Virus record (IMG/VR): IMGVR_UViG_3300037574_000317
Location: 1 to 21,603 of that record
DNA from: a virus
Strand: one strand, 5' to 3'
Length of the DNA stretch: 21,603 nt
The notes beneath the pieces were generated by a model, which was given only the letters and a program-made list of their open reading frames with translations, searched no databases and was not told where the DNA came from. Shown here one piece after another: positions 13,516 through 20,859 of the stretch. The position numbers and the translations under genes are program-made. The stretch's first letter is position 1; each line of letters opens with the position of its first letter.

Positions 13516-14151
13516 ATGGACGTGATTGATAGCAACTGGATCAAGGCGAGGATGACCGGCAAGCGCGGCGAGCAAGCCCGCCTGGCTGAGGCTATGGGCA
13601 TCGACAATGACAAGATGTCGAAGGTCTTGCGTGGCGACCGTCGAGTTCAGCCAGAAGAGATACCGGCCGTCCTGAAATTCTTCGGCGATCAAGTAGAGCA
13701 AACGACGATCTCCGGGTTCTCCGAAGATTCGCAGGCGCTAGAATCGCTGATACCTGTCTACTCCGTGGATGCCAGCGCAGGCGGTGGTTCCGTCGTGCTG
13801 GAGGAAGAGGTCACGCACAGCCTCGCGTTTCCGGCTGAATATCTTAAGAAACTGACCAGCAGCCAGATGGGCGATTTGGCCATCATCAGCGTCAAGGGCG
13901 ACTCCATGGAGCCAACGCTCCTGGACGACGACGTGGTGCTGCTCGACTTGAGTAAAACGAACCTGTCTTTTGACGGCTTGTTCGTCCTGCGGTTTGACGA
14001 CGTTCTACACGTCAAGCGGGTCGGGAGATCTGGACGCAAAGATCATGTGACCATCCTATCCGACAACCGCGACATCTACCCGCCGATCGAGGCGCCGACC
14101 AAAGACATCACGCCCGTTGGCAAGGTTCTCTGGTACGGACGCAAGGTCTGA
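13516..14151 (+). CDS. CI/LexA-like phage repressor with S24 peptidase domain
   Basis: This 211-residue protein has an N-terminal HTH at about residues 18-50 (GEQARLAEAMGIDNDKMSKV) and a C-terminal S24 (LexA/CI) peptidase domain. The nucleophile Ser130 lies in KGDSMEPTL and the general base is Lys167 in LHVKRV. An Ala88-Gly89 pair in VDASAGGGS is placed where self-cleavage occurs in LexA and CI. It should keep the prophage silent by binding the divergent region at 13422-13515 and be inactivated by RecA-stimulated self-cleavage after DNA damage. AGGTCAGG lies just before the ATG. A terminator follows, so it is probably a single-gene transcript. Confidence 0.9.
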   Translation: MDVIDSNWIKARMTGKRGEQARLAEAMGIDNDKMSKVLRGDRRVQPEEIPAVLKFFGDQVEQTTISGFSEDSQALESLIPVYSVDASAGGGSVVLEEEVTHSLAFPAEYLKKLTSSQMGDLAIISVKGDSMEPTLLDDDVVLLDLSKTNLSFDGLFVLRFDDVLHVKRVGRSGRKDHVTILSDNRDIYPPIEAPTKDITPVGKVLWYGRKV

Positions 14152-14175
14152 ACACCCCAAAATTTAGGCAGTCGC

Positions 14176-14200
14176 ACCCGCTCTGAGCGGGTTCTTTTTT
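14176..14200 (+). terminator. Rho-independent terminator after the repressor gene
   Basis: ACCCGCT (14176-14182) and AGCGGGT (14186-14192) form a perfect 7-bp stem around the loop CTG. The T-rich tail TCTTTTTT follows at once (14193-14200). It lies 24 bases after the repressor stop and ends its transcript before the next promoter. Confidence 0.9.
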
Positions 14201-14238
14201 GCGTTACGTTTCAGCAAGCTACACCGTTTGCGGGTTTT

Positions 14239-14300
14239 GTAGTCCTTTTCACTACTTTTAGGCTTGTCGAAAAGTATCGTTTATCGCTATAAAGGGTCAG
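14239..14300 (+). promoter_or_regulatory. Promoter and operator-like repeat of the recombination/integration operon
   Basis: TTGTCG (14264-14269), an 18-base spacer and TATAAA (14288-14293) form a good housekeeping promoter. It shares AAAAGTA and TTATCGCTATA, in the same register, with the promoter at 1976-2005. Upstream, GTAGT (14239-14243) and ACTAC (14251-14255) form an inverted repeat with a 7-base spacer. CACTACTTTT (14250-14259) is the exact reverse complement of a stretch at 1982-1991. This suggests a common repressor for both promoters. Transcription would start near 14300, with GGAG before the ATG at 14328. Confidence 0.7.
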
Positions 14301-14327
14301 AACAAAACCGCCACACGGAGACCCCAA

Positions 14328-15374
14328 ATGCGCGATCACTTCGATCACGAGATCAGGACGCTAGAGCCTGACGAACTGATTACCGAGCCCGGTTTCTACA
14401 ACATTCCGATGGAGAGACACCACAACCAGCCCTGTGATGGCTACAGCGTGACAAGCTCGGTGCTGCGGACAGTCGAGTTGAACAGCCCCGCCGATCTCTG
14501 GCTCCGGCACCCGGACAATCCCGACCGCGAAGTCGAGGACGACAAGACCGCGTTTCGGCTTGGCAGGGTCATGGCCGCATACATCGAACGCGGACCCGAA
14601 GGCATGGAGGAATTTGTAAGGATCCTCCCTTCTGCTCCAGCTGCCATGTCCGTCCCGGAAATGATGAAACTGGCGAAGTCTGGCGGAGTAAGGCCGAAAG
14701 CGCCACCTCAGCGCCCGACCTTCGAACAGATCGTCCGGTATGTGGAAGGCAACCCGACACCTGCCGGGGCGCGCGCTGTCGAATACTGGTACGACGTCGA
14801 CAGAGATCCCAGGGAAAAAGTTTCCGAAAAAGAGTGGGAGATGATCGCAGGTATGGGCCGGTCTTTAGCCGCGGACCCCGCAGCCTGCGCTGCGCTTGGC
14901 GGTATTCCTGAAATCACGATGGCATGGCAGGATGATCGCACAGGCATCTGGTGCCTCGCTCGGCCTGACCAGATTTCCTTCTCAGGCATGATCTCCGACT
15001 ACAAGAAGGTCAACACTCAAGGTCGACCGTTCAACGGCTGGCTGGTCGACGGCCGGATTACCCAGCACGGCTACGACATGCAAATGGCCTTCGCGGCCAC
15101 GGGCTTCGAAACATTGACCAGAAACAAGCCCGATCAGGTTGGTCTGGTGTTCCAGTGTGATGCGAAGCCTCACCATGTCATCCTGCGCGAGATCGAGGAA
15201 GAGGATCTGCGCATTGGTGAGTTCCGAAACAATCGCGCGCTCCAGACCATCAGCAACTGCATTGCCAGTGGAGATTGGCCCGGTCCCGGCGAACACGTCG
15301 AAGCCTATCGGCGCAACAAGGCGCAGCGCGAACGGCTGCTTGAAGAAATGAACTTTGCGGGAGTTGCACCATGA
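14328..15374 (+). CDS. RecE-like PD-(D/E)XK exonuclease
   Basis: This 348-residue protein precedes a RecT gene and has the core of a RecB/RecE-type nuclease. Glu195 is in IPEITMAW, Asp214 in LARPDQIS, and Asp224-x-Lys226 in ISDYKKV, followed by HGYDMQMAF, the helix that carries the conserved Gln/Tyr of this fold. The N-terminus (PGFYNIPMERHH ... YSVTSSVLRTV ... SPADLWLRHP) matches the usual opening of phage exonuclease-VIII-like proteins. The enzyme would degrade one strand of duplex DNA 5'-3' to expose single strands for RecT. GGAG lies before the start, and the stop overlaps the RecT start (ATGA). Confidence 0.87.
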   Translation: MRDHFDHEIRTLEPDELITEPGFYNIPMERHHNQPCDGYSVTSSVLRTVELNSPADLWLRHPDNPDREVEDDKTAFRLGRVMAAYIERGPEGMEEFVRILPSAPAAMSVPEMMKLAKSGGVRPKAPPQRPTFEQIVRYVEGNPTPAGARAVEYWYDVDRDPREKVSEKEWEMIAGMGRSLAADPAACAALGGIPEITMAWQDDRTGIWCLARPDQISFSGMISDYKKVNTQGRPFNGWLVDGRITQHGYDMQMAFAATGFETLTRNKPDQVGLVFQCDAKPHHVILREIEEEDLRIGEFRNNRALQTISNCIASGDWPGPGEHVEAYRRNKAQRERLLEEMNFAGVAP

Positions 15375-16339
15375 ACGAACAGACCAACCTTCGACCGACC
15401 ACGAACATTCACGTTGCCAAGGAGGTTGAGGGCATCGCCAGTATCGACCCCGGTCTTGGCGCGTACCAGTTCGAGAACCTTGGCGAACTGGTGCAGTTTT
15501 CGGACCTGATGTCGAAGGCCGACGTCATGCTGCCGCCGCACCTGCGCAACAAGCCTGCAATCTGCCTCGCGGTCACCATGCGCGCGATACAGTGGAAGGT
15601 CGATCCCTTCGCGCTGGCAATGGAGACCTATCAGGCCAAGGACGGTGGGCCCATCGGCTATCAGGCGAAGGTGTTTGTGTCCGCTCTCGAGGCTTGTGCC
15701 GGCATTCAGCTGAATTACGAGTACGAGGGCAATTTCACCATCACCAACGAACCGGCCAAGAGTTCCAAGGGCAACATCGTTGCGCAACGTGCGGCAGTCG
15801 GAGATCGGCGCTGCATCGCATGGGTCGAATTGAAGGGGCGCCGGTTCGAATACGTCAGCCCCCGCCTTGATGAAATCACCGTCAAGAACTCACCGCTCTG
15901 GCACCTGGACCCCGATCAGCAACTTACCTATTACGCTGCGCGCGGTTGGGTGCGGCGCCACAAACCCAGCGTGATGATGGGCGCCTATTCGGCTGATGAA
16001 GTCGAAAGCATGGAGCCAATGCGCGACGTCACGCCGAAGCGTGGGGCTTTCGCTCAGTTGGCGGCGGACGCGCGCCACGCCGCTGCTGAGGCGACCGATG
16101 AAGATGAAGCCCGACCGGAAGGCGAGACCTCGCCGGAAGACGATCAAAGCGGCACGAATACGCAGGTCGAAGAGCCCGACGTAGATACAGAATCGCCGGC
16201 CTACCTGAACGGTGTCGAGGCTCGGGAAGGTGGCCTGTCGCGAGGCGATTGCCCCTACCCCAAAGACCCCGTTTCCGCCGCCAACTGGTTCGCCGGGTGG
16301 GATTCCGTCGAAAGTGACAGCAGCGAGGACTCTGAGTGA
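15371..16339 (+). CDS. recT: RecT single-strand annealing protein with C-terminal RMF/CrpP-like domain
   Basis: Residues 40-215 are a RecT core: IQWKVDPFALAMETYQ, GPIGYQAKVFVSAL, VKNSPLWHLDPDQQLTYYAA, and a MMGAYSADE end. RecT coats single strands made by the partner exonuclease and anneals homologous DNA. An acidic linker (240-275) follows. Residues 277-312 (AYLNGVEAREGG ... CPYPKD ... NWFAGW) keep the spacing of ribosome modulation factor/CrpP-like domains: Gly-x2-Ala, Gly, Cys294-Pro-Tyr296, and Trp306-x2-Gly-Trp310. RecT proteins are usually about 270-310 residues and normally lack this tail. The function of the extra domain is unknown. Confidence 0.92.
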   Translation: MNEQTNLRPTTNIHVAKEVEGIASIDPGLGAYQFENLGELVQFSDLMSKADVMLPPHLRNKPAICLAVTMRAIQWKVDPFALAMETYQAKDGGPIGYQAKVFVSALEACAGIQLNYEYEGNFTITNEPAKSSKGNIVAQRAAVGDRRCIAWVELKGRRFEYVSPRLDEITVKNSPLWHLDPDQQLTYYAARGWVRRHKPSVMMGAYSADEVESMEPMRDVTPKRGAFAQLAADARHAAAEATDEDEARPEGETSPEDDQSGTNTQVEEPDVDTESPAYLNGVEAREGGLSRGDCPYPKDPVSAANWFAGWDSVESDSSEDSE

Positions 16340-16656
16340 TGACCGAGCAGCAGAAACTCACCCTCCGGTTCATCCGGGAATACATCGACCAGCACGGCCA
16401 CAGCCCAGCCTACCGCGATATTTCCAAAGGCATCGGTTTGAAAAGCGTCGGCCAGATCCGTCCAATTCTCACGCAGTTGCAGAATCTGGGTAAGATCCGC
16501 TTCATCGCCGGTCGGCACCGCAGCGTCGAGATTGTCCAGCCCTGGGAGGTTAGGGTTAAATCCATCCTCGATCGCTACGACGGCGGACGCATCGGACCAA
16601 CCGAAGCGATCGAATGCGTCCGCGAGATTGCGACGGCGACGGAGGCGTTCCAATGA
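16339..16656 (+). CDS. LexA-type winged-helix protein without peptidase domain
   Basis: The start is taken at ATG 16339, overlapping the RecT TGA, with GAGGA upstream; a GTG one codon earlier is possible. The 105-residue product opens with a LexA DNA-binding pattern (QQKLTLRFIREYIDQHGHSP, then AYRDISKGIGLKS and LQNLGKIRFI). It lacks any S24 peptidase sequence, so it cannot cleave itself. It could bind LexA-like sites and act as a constitutive regulator of the recombination operon or host SOS genes, which is inference. Confidence 0.78.
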   Translation: MTEQQKLTLRFIREYIDQHGHSPAYRDISKGIGLKSVGQIRPILTQLQNLGKIRFIAGRHRSVEIVQPWEVRVKSILDRYDGGRIGPTEAIECVREIATATEAFQ

Positions 16657-17066
16657 ACAGCTTCGAGTATCGACCTCACATGCTGCCAAAGGTCCGCTCG
16701 GAGGCGCTGATGAATGCGATCGGTGGCAAGTTCGCCGGTCACCATATGCGCGCACCGATGTTCTGCACAATGCGGATCGCAGGGTTAGTCGGCCTTCAAT
16801 GTGCCGACAGGTCAACGGTTGTTGGCTGCCATTCTGGAAGCCTCGGAAAAGGCATGTCCACCAAGGTCTCAGACCTGTCCGCCGTGGCGGGTTGTATGGT
16901 CTGCCACGGCCTATGGGACCGCGTGCTGACAGGGTGGAAGTCCTTGCATCTGGACCCGGAGTTGAAGGCGCTGATGTATCAGCGCGTCCTCACGGCAACC
17001 CATGAAACACAGGCGATGTTGGTGGCCACGAGCATCATCAAGGTTAAGGGAGCGACCATCATATGA
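16653..17066 (+). CDS. DUF1364-type HNH-like phage protein
   Basis: The ATG at 16653 overlaps the previous TGA (ATGA), giving 137 residues. The order Cys38-x2-Arg41, Cys50, TVVGCH with His60, GKGMSTKVSD with Lys71 and Asp74, then CMVCHGLWD with Cys81, Cys84, His85 and Asp89, fits the DUF1364 family, which is regarded as nuclease-like (HNH-related) and is common in phage recombination regions. It probably processes recombination or replication intermediates. An upstream in-frame start at 16614 lies inside the previous gene and is not supported. The next gene overlaps by four bases. Confidence 0.8.
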   Translation: MNSFEYRPHMLPKVRSEALMNAIGGKFAGHHMRAPMFCTMRIAGLVGLQCADRSTVVGCHSGSLGKGMSTKVSDLSAVAGCMVCHGLWDRVLTGWKSLHLDPELKALMYQRVLTATHETQAMLVATSIIKVKGATII

Positions 17067-17284
17067 ACGAACGCTACAAAAGTTTGGACGTCATTCTGCC
17101 GCAGGGTGCGCGCTCCAAGTTCATGAAGGCCGCGCAGGCCATCGAGCAAGCTGATGACTTGCTGCCTTCCGATGCTTTGGACGGCACGTCACAGGACATC
17201 CGCCAGGCCATCAAGCACCTCCAGGCTGCGGCCGAAAATCTCACTGAAATGATGGCCTATCGCAAGATCATGGGCGTCGACTGA
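17063..17284 (+). CDS. Small hypothetical helical protein
   Basis: This 73-residue protein of unknown function appears entirely alpha-helical, with an Ala- and Gln-rich middle (QAIEQADDLL ... AIKHLQAAAENLTEMM). It has no motif. It is coupled to the DUF1364 gene through ATGA and followed 14 bases later by the coiled-coil gene, so it belongs to the recombination operon. Confidence 0.65.
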   Translation: MNERYKSLDVILPQGARSKFMKAAQAIEQADDLLPSDALDGTSQDIRQAIKHLQAAAENLTEMMAYRKIMGVD

Positions 17285-17298
17285 AAAGGAACCGACTG

Positions 17299-18549
17299 AT
17301 GAAAGACGAAATCGAAACAACCGAAACTGCACTGGTCGCCATCGAACCGAACCAGATCGCGACAGCCTTCTCTGAGGGCAACGTCGACCCCATCCTGACC
17401 CGGATCAAGGAAGAGGTAGCGCTGCACACGCCCGATGTCAGTACAAGGAAGGGCCGTGATGCGATCAAATCCCTCGCCTACAAGGTGGCTCGGTCCAAAA
17501 CGCTGTTGGATGAAGCAGGTAAGGAACTGACCGCCGAAGCGCAGAAACAGATCGACCAGGTGAATGTGGAGCGTCGGAAGATCCGAGAAACGCTGGACGA
17601 ACTGAAACAGCAAGTTCGGAAGCCCCTGGAGGTCTGGGAAGCCGCCGAAGAAAAGCGCAAAGCCGCGCTTCGCGAACGGATGAAGGTCTTCGACAAGGAC
17701 CGGACGCATTTCAACATGACATCCGTGGAAATCGCAACCGTGATCGCCGAAGTCGAAGCGATCGAGGTTGAAGAGGGCTGGGACGAATTGAAGCCAATGG
17801 CGGTCGACGCCAAGGCCGATGCACTGTCGAAGTACCAGGTAGATCTCGAATCCGCTGAGGTCCGCGAACAGCAGCAGATCCAGATCGAAAAGCTGAAGAA
17901 GGAAGCCGAAGAACGCGAGGCCCGGGAGGCCGAAGAGCGGCAGGCACGGGAACAAAAGGAAGCGGAAGAACGTGCCGCCCGCGAAGAGCAGGCCCGGATT
18001 GAACAGGAAAAGCAGGCCCGGATCCGGCAAGAAGAGGCTGAGCGTCAACGACTTGCCGAAGAACGCGCCGCCAAGCAACAAGCCGCTTCCGACATCATGG
18101 ACCACATCAGCGGGTGCGGTGCCGGAAAAATCGGTCCCGACGATCAGCCGTTGGGCCTGATCCGGTACGAGCTGGAAAAGAAGATTCCGCCCGAGATCGA
18201 AAAGCTTCTGGACGAAGACAAGAAGCGTGTCGAGCAGCACCGCCTTGCCACGCTCGAAATCGTCACCCACCGGATCCAGGTCGCCGAGGAAGAGGCGGAA
18301 CGCCAACGGGTGGCCGAGCGGGAGCGTGCTGAGAGTGAGGCTGCCGAGCGCGCCTTGGAGGAAGCGGCAGAGCGGGAGGCTGAGGTAGCCCGTCTGGCTG
18401 CTGAGGAACTGGAAAGACGCAGATCCGATCAGGCCCGTCGTGACCAGATGCTGAAAGAAGTTACAGCTGCCCTGGCTGAATATCCGATCGAGGAAATGGC
18501 CCAGGCCATTTGCGACGGCAAGATCCCCCATGTGCAGATGGTGTTCTGA
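17299..18549 (+). CDS. Large coiled-coil phage protein
   Basis: The protein has 416 residues. Residues 1-190 are globular and helical. Residues about 195-275 and 315-395 are highly charged Glu/Arg/Ala heptad repeats that predict long coiled coils. Between them lies a short folded piece (DIMDHISGCGAGKIGPDDQP). The end (PIEEMAQAICDGKIPHVQMVF) resembles the last segment of other phage proteins of recombination operons (DUF1351-like neighbourhood), but I cannot name the family. AAAAGGA precedes the ATG. A structural or scaffolding role with RecE/RecT is possible by position only. Confidence 0.8.
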   Translation: MKDEIETTETALVAIEPNQIATAFSEGNVDPILTRIKEEVALHTPDVSTRKGRDAIKSLAYKVARSKTLLDEAGKELTAEAQKQIDQVNVERRKIRETLDELKQQVRKPLEVWEAAEEKRKAALRERMKVFDKDRTHFNMTSVEIATVIAEVEAIEVEEGWDELKPMAVDAKADALSKYQVDLESAEVREQQQIQIEKLKKEAEEREAREAEERQAREQKEAEERAAREEQARIEQEKQARIRQEEAERQRLAEERAAKQQAASDIMDHISGCGAGKIGPDDQPLGLIRYELEKKIPPEIEKLLDEDKKRVEQHRLATLEIVTHRIQVAEEEAERQRVAERERAESEAAERALEEAAEREAEVARLAAEELERRRSDQARRDQMLKEVTAALAEYPIEEMAQAICDGKIPHVQMVF

Positions 18550-18550
18550 G

Positions 18551-18736
18551 ATGGGACGGAGAGATGACCTCCCGCACTTCGCCAGCCTGCGGGAGCCGGT
18601 GTATGAGGATGGCTGGCGGGACAAAGCTCAGATGATCGTTCTGAAACTCTTGGCCGGGGTGTTGGCTTTGACGGCCCTCTACTGCGTCACGATGTTGATC
18701 AGCGTGATCTATCGGATCTGGAAGATGGGAGTTTGA
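18551..18736 (+). CDS. Small single-pass membrane protein
   Basis: The ATG at 18551, one base after the previous stop, gives 61 residues. A charged N-terminus (residues 1-26) is followed by one hydrophobic helix at about 29-54 (VLKLLAGVLALTALYCVTML) and a short basic end. Most likely it is an inner-membrane protein with one transmembrane helix. Possible roles include superinfection exclusion, but nothing in the sequence proves this. No strong ribosome-binding site is seen, so translation may depend on the upstream gene. Confidence 0.55.
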   Translation: MGRRDDLPHFASLREPVYEDGWRDKAQMIVLKLLAGVLALTALYCVTMLISVIYRIWKMGV

Positions 18737-18737
18737 C

Positions 18738-19127
18738 ATGACCGCGCAGAAGTACACTGAGACCCAGATCCAAGACGCCATGGCTCTACGAGAGCGGGGC
18801 CTGTCCTACGGGCAGATCGCCAGGAAGGTCGAGATGACAGCGAAAGCGGTCTCGCACCATTGCCTGATGCGAGGCGTGGACAGCCCAAGTACCGCTGACA
18901 AGCCAACGGTCAACAGCAATCCTCGCACCTATCTTCGCAATGGCGTGGTGGTACGGGAGTTCACTCCGGAAGAGGACCGCAAGATCCTCGATTGGGCCCT
19001 GGATGGGATGTCTCGCTATGAGATGGCGCGCCGTCTGGACCGACCGAACAATTCGGTCATTGCCAGGCTTGCCACTCTGGCCCGCAACGAACAGCGGGCC
19101 GAGAGAGCATCAGGGGTCGAGATATGA
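18738..19127 (+). CDS. Double HTH/Myb-like DNA-binding protein
   Basis: This 129-residue protein has two similar helix-turn-helix units: residues 8-46 (ETQIQDAMALRERGLSYGQI, then AKAVSHHC) and residues 75-116 (FTPEEDRKILDWALDGMSRY, then NNSVIARLATLAR). Both follow the SANT/Myb-like or GcrA-like layout of a charged first helix, a Gly-Leu/Met-Ser turn and a recognition helix. Two units suggest binding to a split site. It lies just before the excisionase-like gene and may control integration or act as an architectural factor at the attachment site. It overlaps that gene by four bases. Confidence 0.72.
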   Translation: MTAQKYTETQIQDAMALRERGLSYGQIARKVEMTAKAVSHHCLMRGVDSPSTADKPTVNSNPRTYLRNGVVVREFTPEEDRKILDWALDGMSRYEMARRLDRPNNSVIARLATLARNEQRAERASGVEI

Positions 19128-19477
19128 GCCTGGTGCGCTTGCTGGACATAAAGGAAGCCGCAAGTGAAATTGGCGTACCGCGCGACTCCCTGCGCAAGGT
19201 CGCCGATCTGCACGGCAAGACCATCATCATGGGTCGGGCGGTAAAGCTGCATCCTGATGATATACCGGAGTTGATCGAACTATGCCGCGTAAAGCCAAAG
19301 GTGCCCGCCTCCATTGGCGGGAAAGGAAAGACGGACCCTCAGTCTGGGAAATCCGGGACACCGGCATCCTGCCAATCTCGACCCGCACAAATGACCGCGC
19401 AGAAGCTGAAATCCAGTTCGAAGCGTACCTCGCGCGGAAGCGCCGCGCAGGTGGTCCCGTTCAACCGGACGAAATGA
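19124..19477 (+). CDS. xis: Excisionase-like (Xis) protein
   Basis: Residues 1-55 form a small winged-helix of the excisionase/MerR type (LLDIKEAASEIGVPRDSLRK ... MGRAVKLHPDDIPELIELC). The last 62 residues are low-complexity and basic, and are encoded by DNA that also encodes the start of the integrase in another frame. The functional part may end near residue 56. A position immediately before the integrase supports a recombination-directionality role. It overlaps the previous gene by ATGA and the integrase by 196 bases, an unusually long overlap. Confidence 0.7.
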   Translation: MSLVRLLDIKEAASEIGVPRDSLRKVADLHGKTIIMGRAVKLHPDDIPELIELCRVKPKVPASIGGKGKTDPQSGKSGTPASCQSRPAQMTAQKLKSSSKRTSRGSAAQVVPFNRTK

Positions 19478-20421
19478 CAGTGAGCGAAGCTCTGAGCTTA
19501 TACGGCGAGGAACACGCCCCATCCGTGGCAGACCCGGCCCGCATCGGCTATGCCATCGAAGCCCTTGATCGGTTCTGGGGCGACCTCGCCGTCAACGAAA
19601 TTTCTCGTGCCACCTGCAAGCGATATGTCGCCGGGCGCGGCGTTGCCTCTGGCACATGCCGACGGGAGCTTGGCGTGCTGCAGGCCGCAATCAATTTCTG
19701 CTTTGACGAGGGCTACCTGCTGAGTCCGAAAAAGGTTCACCTGCCCGACGCGGCAGAGCCGACCCATCGCTGGCTCACCCGTCAGGAAGCGGCGTGGCTA
19801 TTGCGTGGGGCCCGCGCGCTCAACGCGGACGGAAAGCACCTGGCCGATTTCATCATGCACGGCCTCTATACCGGATCCCGCAAAGCAACGATCCTCGCAA
19901 TGCACATCGACATCGCATCGGTCCACGGTGGCCGGGTCGATACCGTGAACGGCGTTCTCTACCGCAAGCCCTACGACAAGAAGGCCACGAAGAAGCGGCA
20001 GGGAACATCCCGGATCCCGCCAAGGTATCTGGCCCAGCTGCGGCGCCAGGCTGCGAACGGGCGGCGCTACGTGGTGGAGCGGTCAGTCCAGAAGAAGGTG
20101 GACGGCGAAACCGTCATCCAGCGCGGCATGGTGGGTGACATCAGGAAAGGCTGGAAGCGGGCTGTGGAGATGGCCGAGGCCATGGCCAAGAAAGCCGAGA
20201 TCCAGATTGACCTGACGATGGACACGGAATCGGGCCGCAAGCCGATCACCCCCCATGTCCTGAAGCACACCGCCATCACATGGGCGCTCCAGAAAGGCGC
20301 GACCATCTGGGATGCCGCCGGCTATTTCGACACGTCCACGGCGACGATCGAGAAGGTCTACGGGCACCACAGCCCGGATCACCAGAGCAGCGCCGTCGAG
20401 GCCGTGAACAGGAGAGGATGA
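19282..20421 (+). CDS. int: Tyrosine-type site-specific integrase
   Basis: The protein has 379 residues. It has an N-terminal arm-binding region (HWRERKDGPSVWEIRDTG), a core-binding domain (about 65-150) and a catalytic domain (about 160-365). Catalytic residues visible are Arg200 in LYTGSRKATIL, His325 and His329 in HVLKHT, and the nucleophile Tyr360 in IEKVYGHHSPDH. The second arginine of the usual HxxRH box is Lys328 here. The ending resembles a family of alphaproteobacterial integrases with 'YGHHHPD' after the nucleophile. It integrates the phage at the tRNA-Arg gene 361 bases downstream. GGAG lies before the ATG. Confidence 0.93.
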   Translation: MPRKAKGARLHWRERKDGPSVWEIRDTGILPISTRTNDRAEAEIQFEAYLARKRRAGGPVQPDEMTVSEALSLYGEEHAPSVADPARIGYAIEALDRFWGDLAVNEISRATCKRYVAGRGVASGTCRRELGVLQAAINFCFDEGYLLSPKKVHLPDAAEPTHRWLTRQEAAWLLRGARALNADGKHLADFIMHGLYTGSRKATILAMHIDIASVHGGRVDTVNGVLYRKPYDKKATKKRQGTSRIPPRYLAQLRRQAANGRRYVVERSVQKKVDGETVIQRGMVGDIRKGWKRAVEMAEAMAKKAEIQIDLTMDTESGRKPITPHVLKHTAITWALQKGATIWDAAGYFDTSTATIEKVYGHHSPDHQSSAVEAVNRRG

Positions 20422-20782
20422 TGGAATACCGCAATCATAGGCATATGGCTGCGGATAGTCGGGAGGCCGCTGAACGTGAGCGGATGAACGGCGGACTCTG
20501 GTGGCGTAAGCGCCGCCACACACTTTGCAGGAGCCCCTTGGACGTGGGTAGCGCCACGTATCTAGGACGACACTTGTTGGTCGGCGGGTCGCGCGCTACG
20601 CGGCCTAGCAGTCGAGCGAAGGGGACCGGGTGGACATCTGAGAACGCGTCAATCAGTCCGAGGCGAGTCACCGAGGAAGAGGGCACTGTTGTGTGGAGCG
20701 GGTTGAAGGCCCGCAACCGAGTTTATCCAAACCGAAACCAAACCGGCGGAAAAGTCGTGATGGCTGAAAGGTCAATGAAATA
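20422..20782. other. Attachment-site arm between integrase and tRNA, no clear gene
   Basis: These 361 bases hold no gene I can support. One frame is open from the integrase stop (ATGATGG) right through the tRNA, but its later part is the antisense translation of the tRNA. The region is expected to contain integrase arm sites. CCAAACCG occurs twice as direct repeats at 20727-20734 and 20738-20745, 11 bases apart, and GGCG/CGCC forms a small hairpin near 20502-20513. The phage-host boundary should lie near 20783 or within the 3' part of the tRNA. Confidence 0.5.
20727..20745. repeat. Direct repeat CCAAACCG x2, candidate integrase/excisionase arm site
   Basis: CCAAACCG is present at 20727-20734 and again at 20738-20745, separated by AAA, so the copies are 11 bases apart. 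They lie 38 bases from the tRNA 3' end on the integrase side, where arm-type binding sites of tyrosine integrases or Xis sites are found. The assignment is positional inference. Confidence 0.4.
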
Positions 20783-20859
20783 TGGCGCACCCAGCAGGAT
20801 TCGAACCTGCGGCCTCTGCCTTCGGAGGGCAGCGCTCTATCCAGCTGAGCTATGGGTGC
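20783..20859 (-). tRNA. tRNA-Arg (anticodon CCG), prophage attachment target
   Basis: On the minus strand the acceptor GCACCCA pairs with TGGGTGC. The D-arm is GCTC...GAGC, and the anticodon arm CTGCC-CTCCGAA-GGCAG gives anticodon CCG after T33 (arginine, codon CGG). The T-arm is GCAGG-TTCGAAT-CCTGC. Discriminator G and an encoded CCA end follow at 20786-20783. The gene is complete, and its 3' end faces the integrase, the usual situation when a tyrosine-integrase phage uses the tRNA 3' part as core and restores it on insertion. The exact core cannot be read without the other junction. Confidence 0.95.

Noticed and set aside
17257-18624. 455-codon frame antisense to the coiled-coil gene
   Set aside because: It mirrors the Glu/Arg/Ala-rich coiled coil as a Leu/Phe-rich shadow; the sense gene has a start site, fits the operon and has a sensible end.
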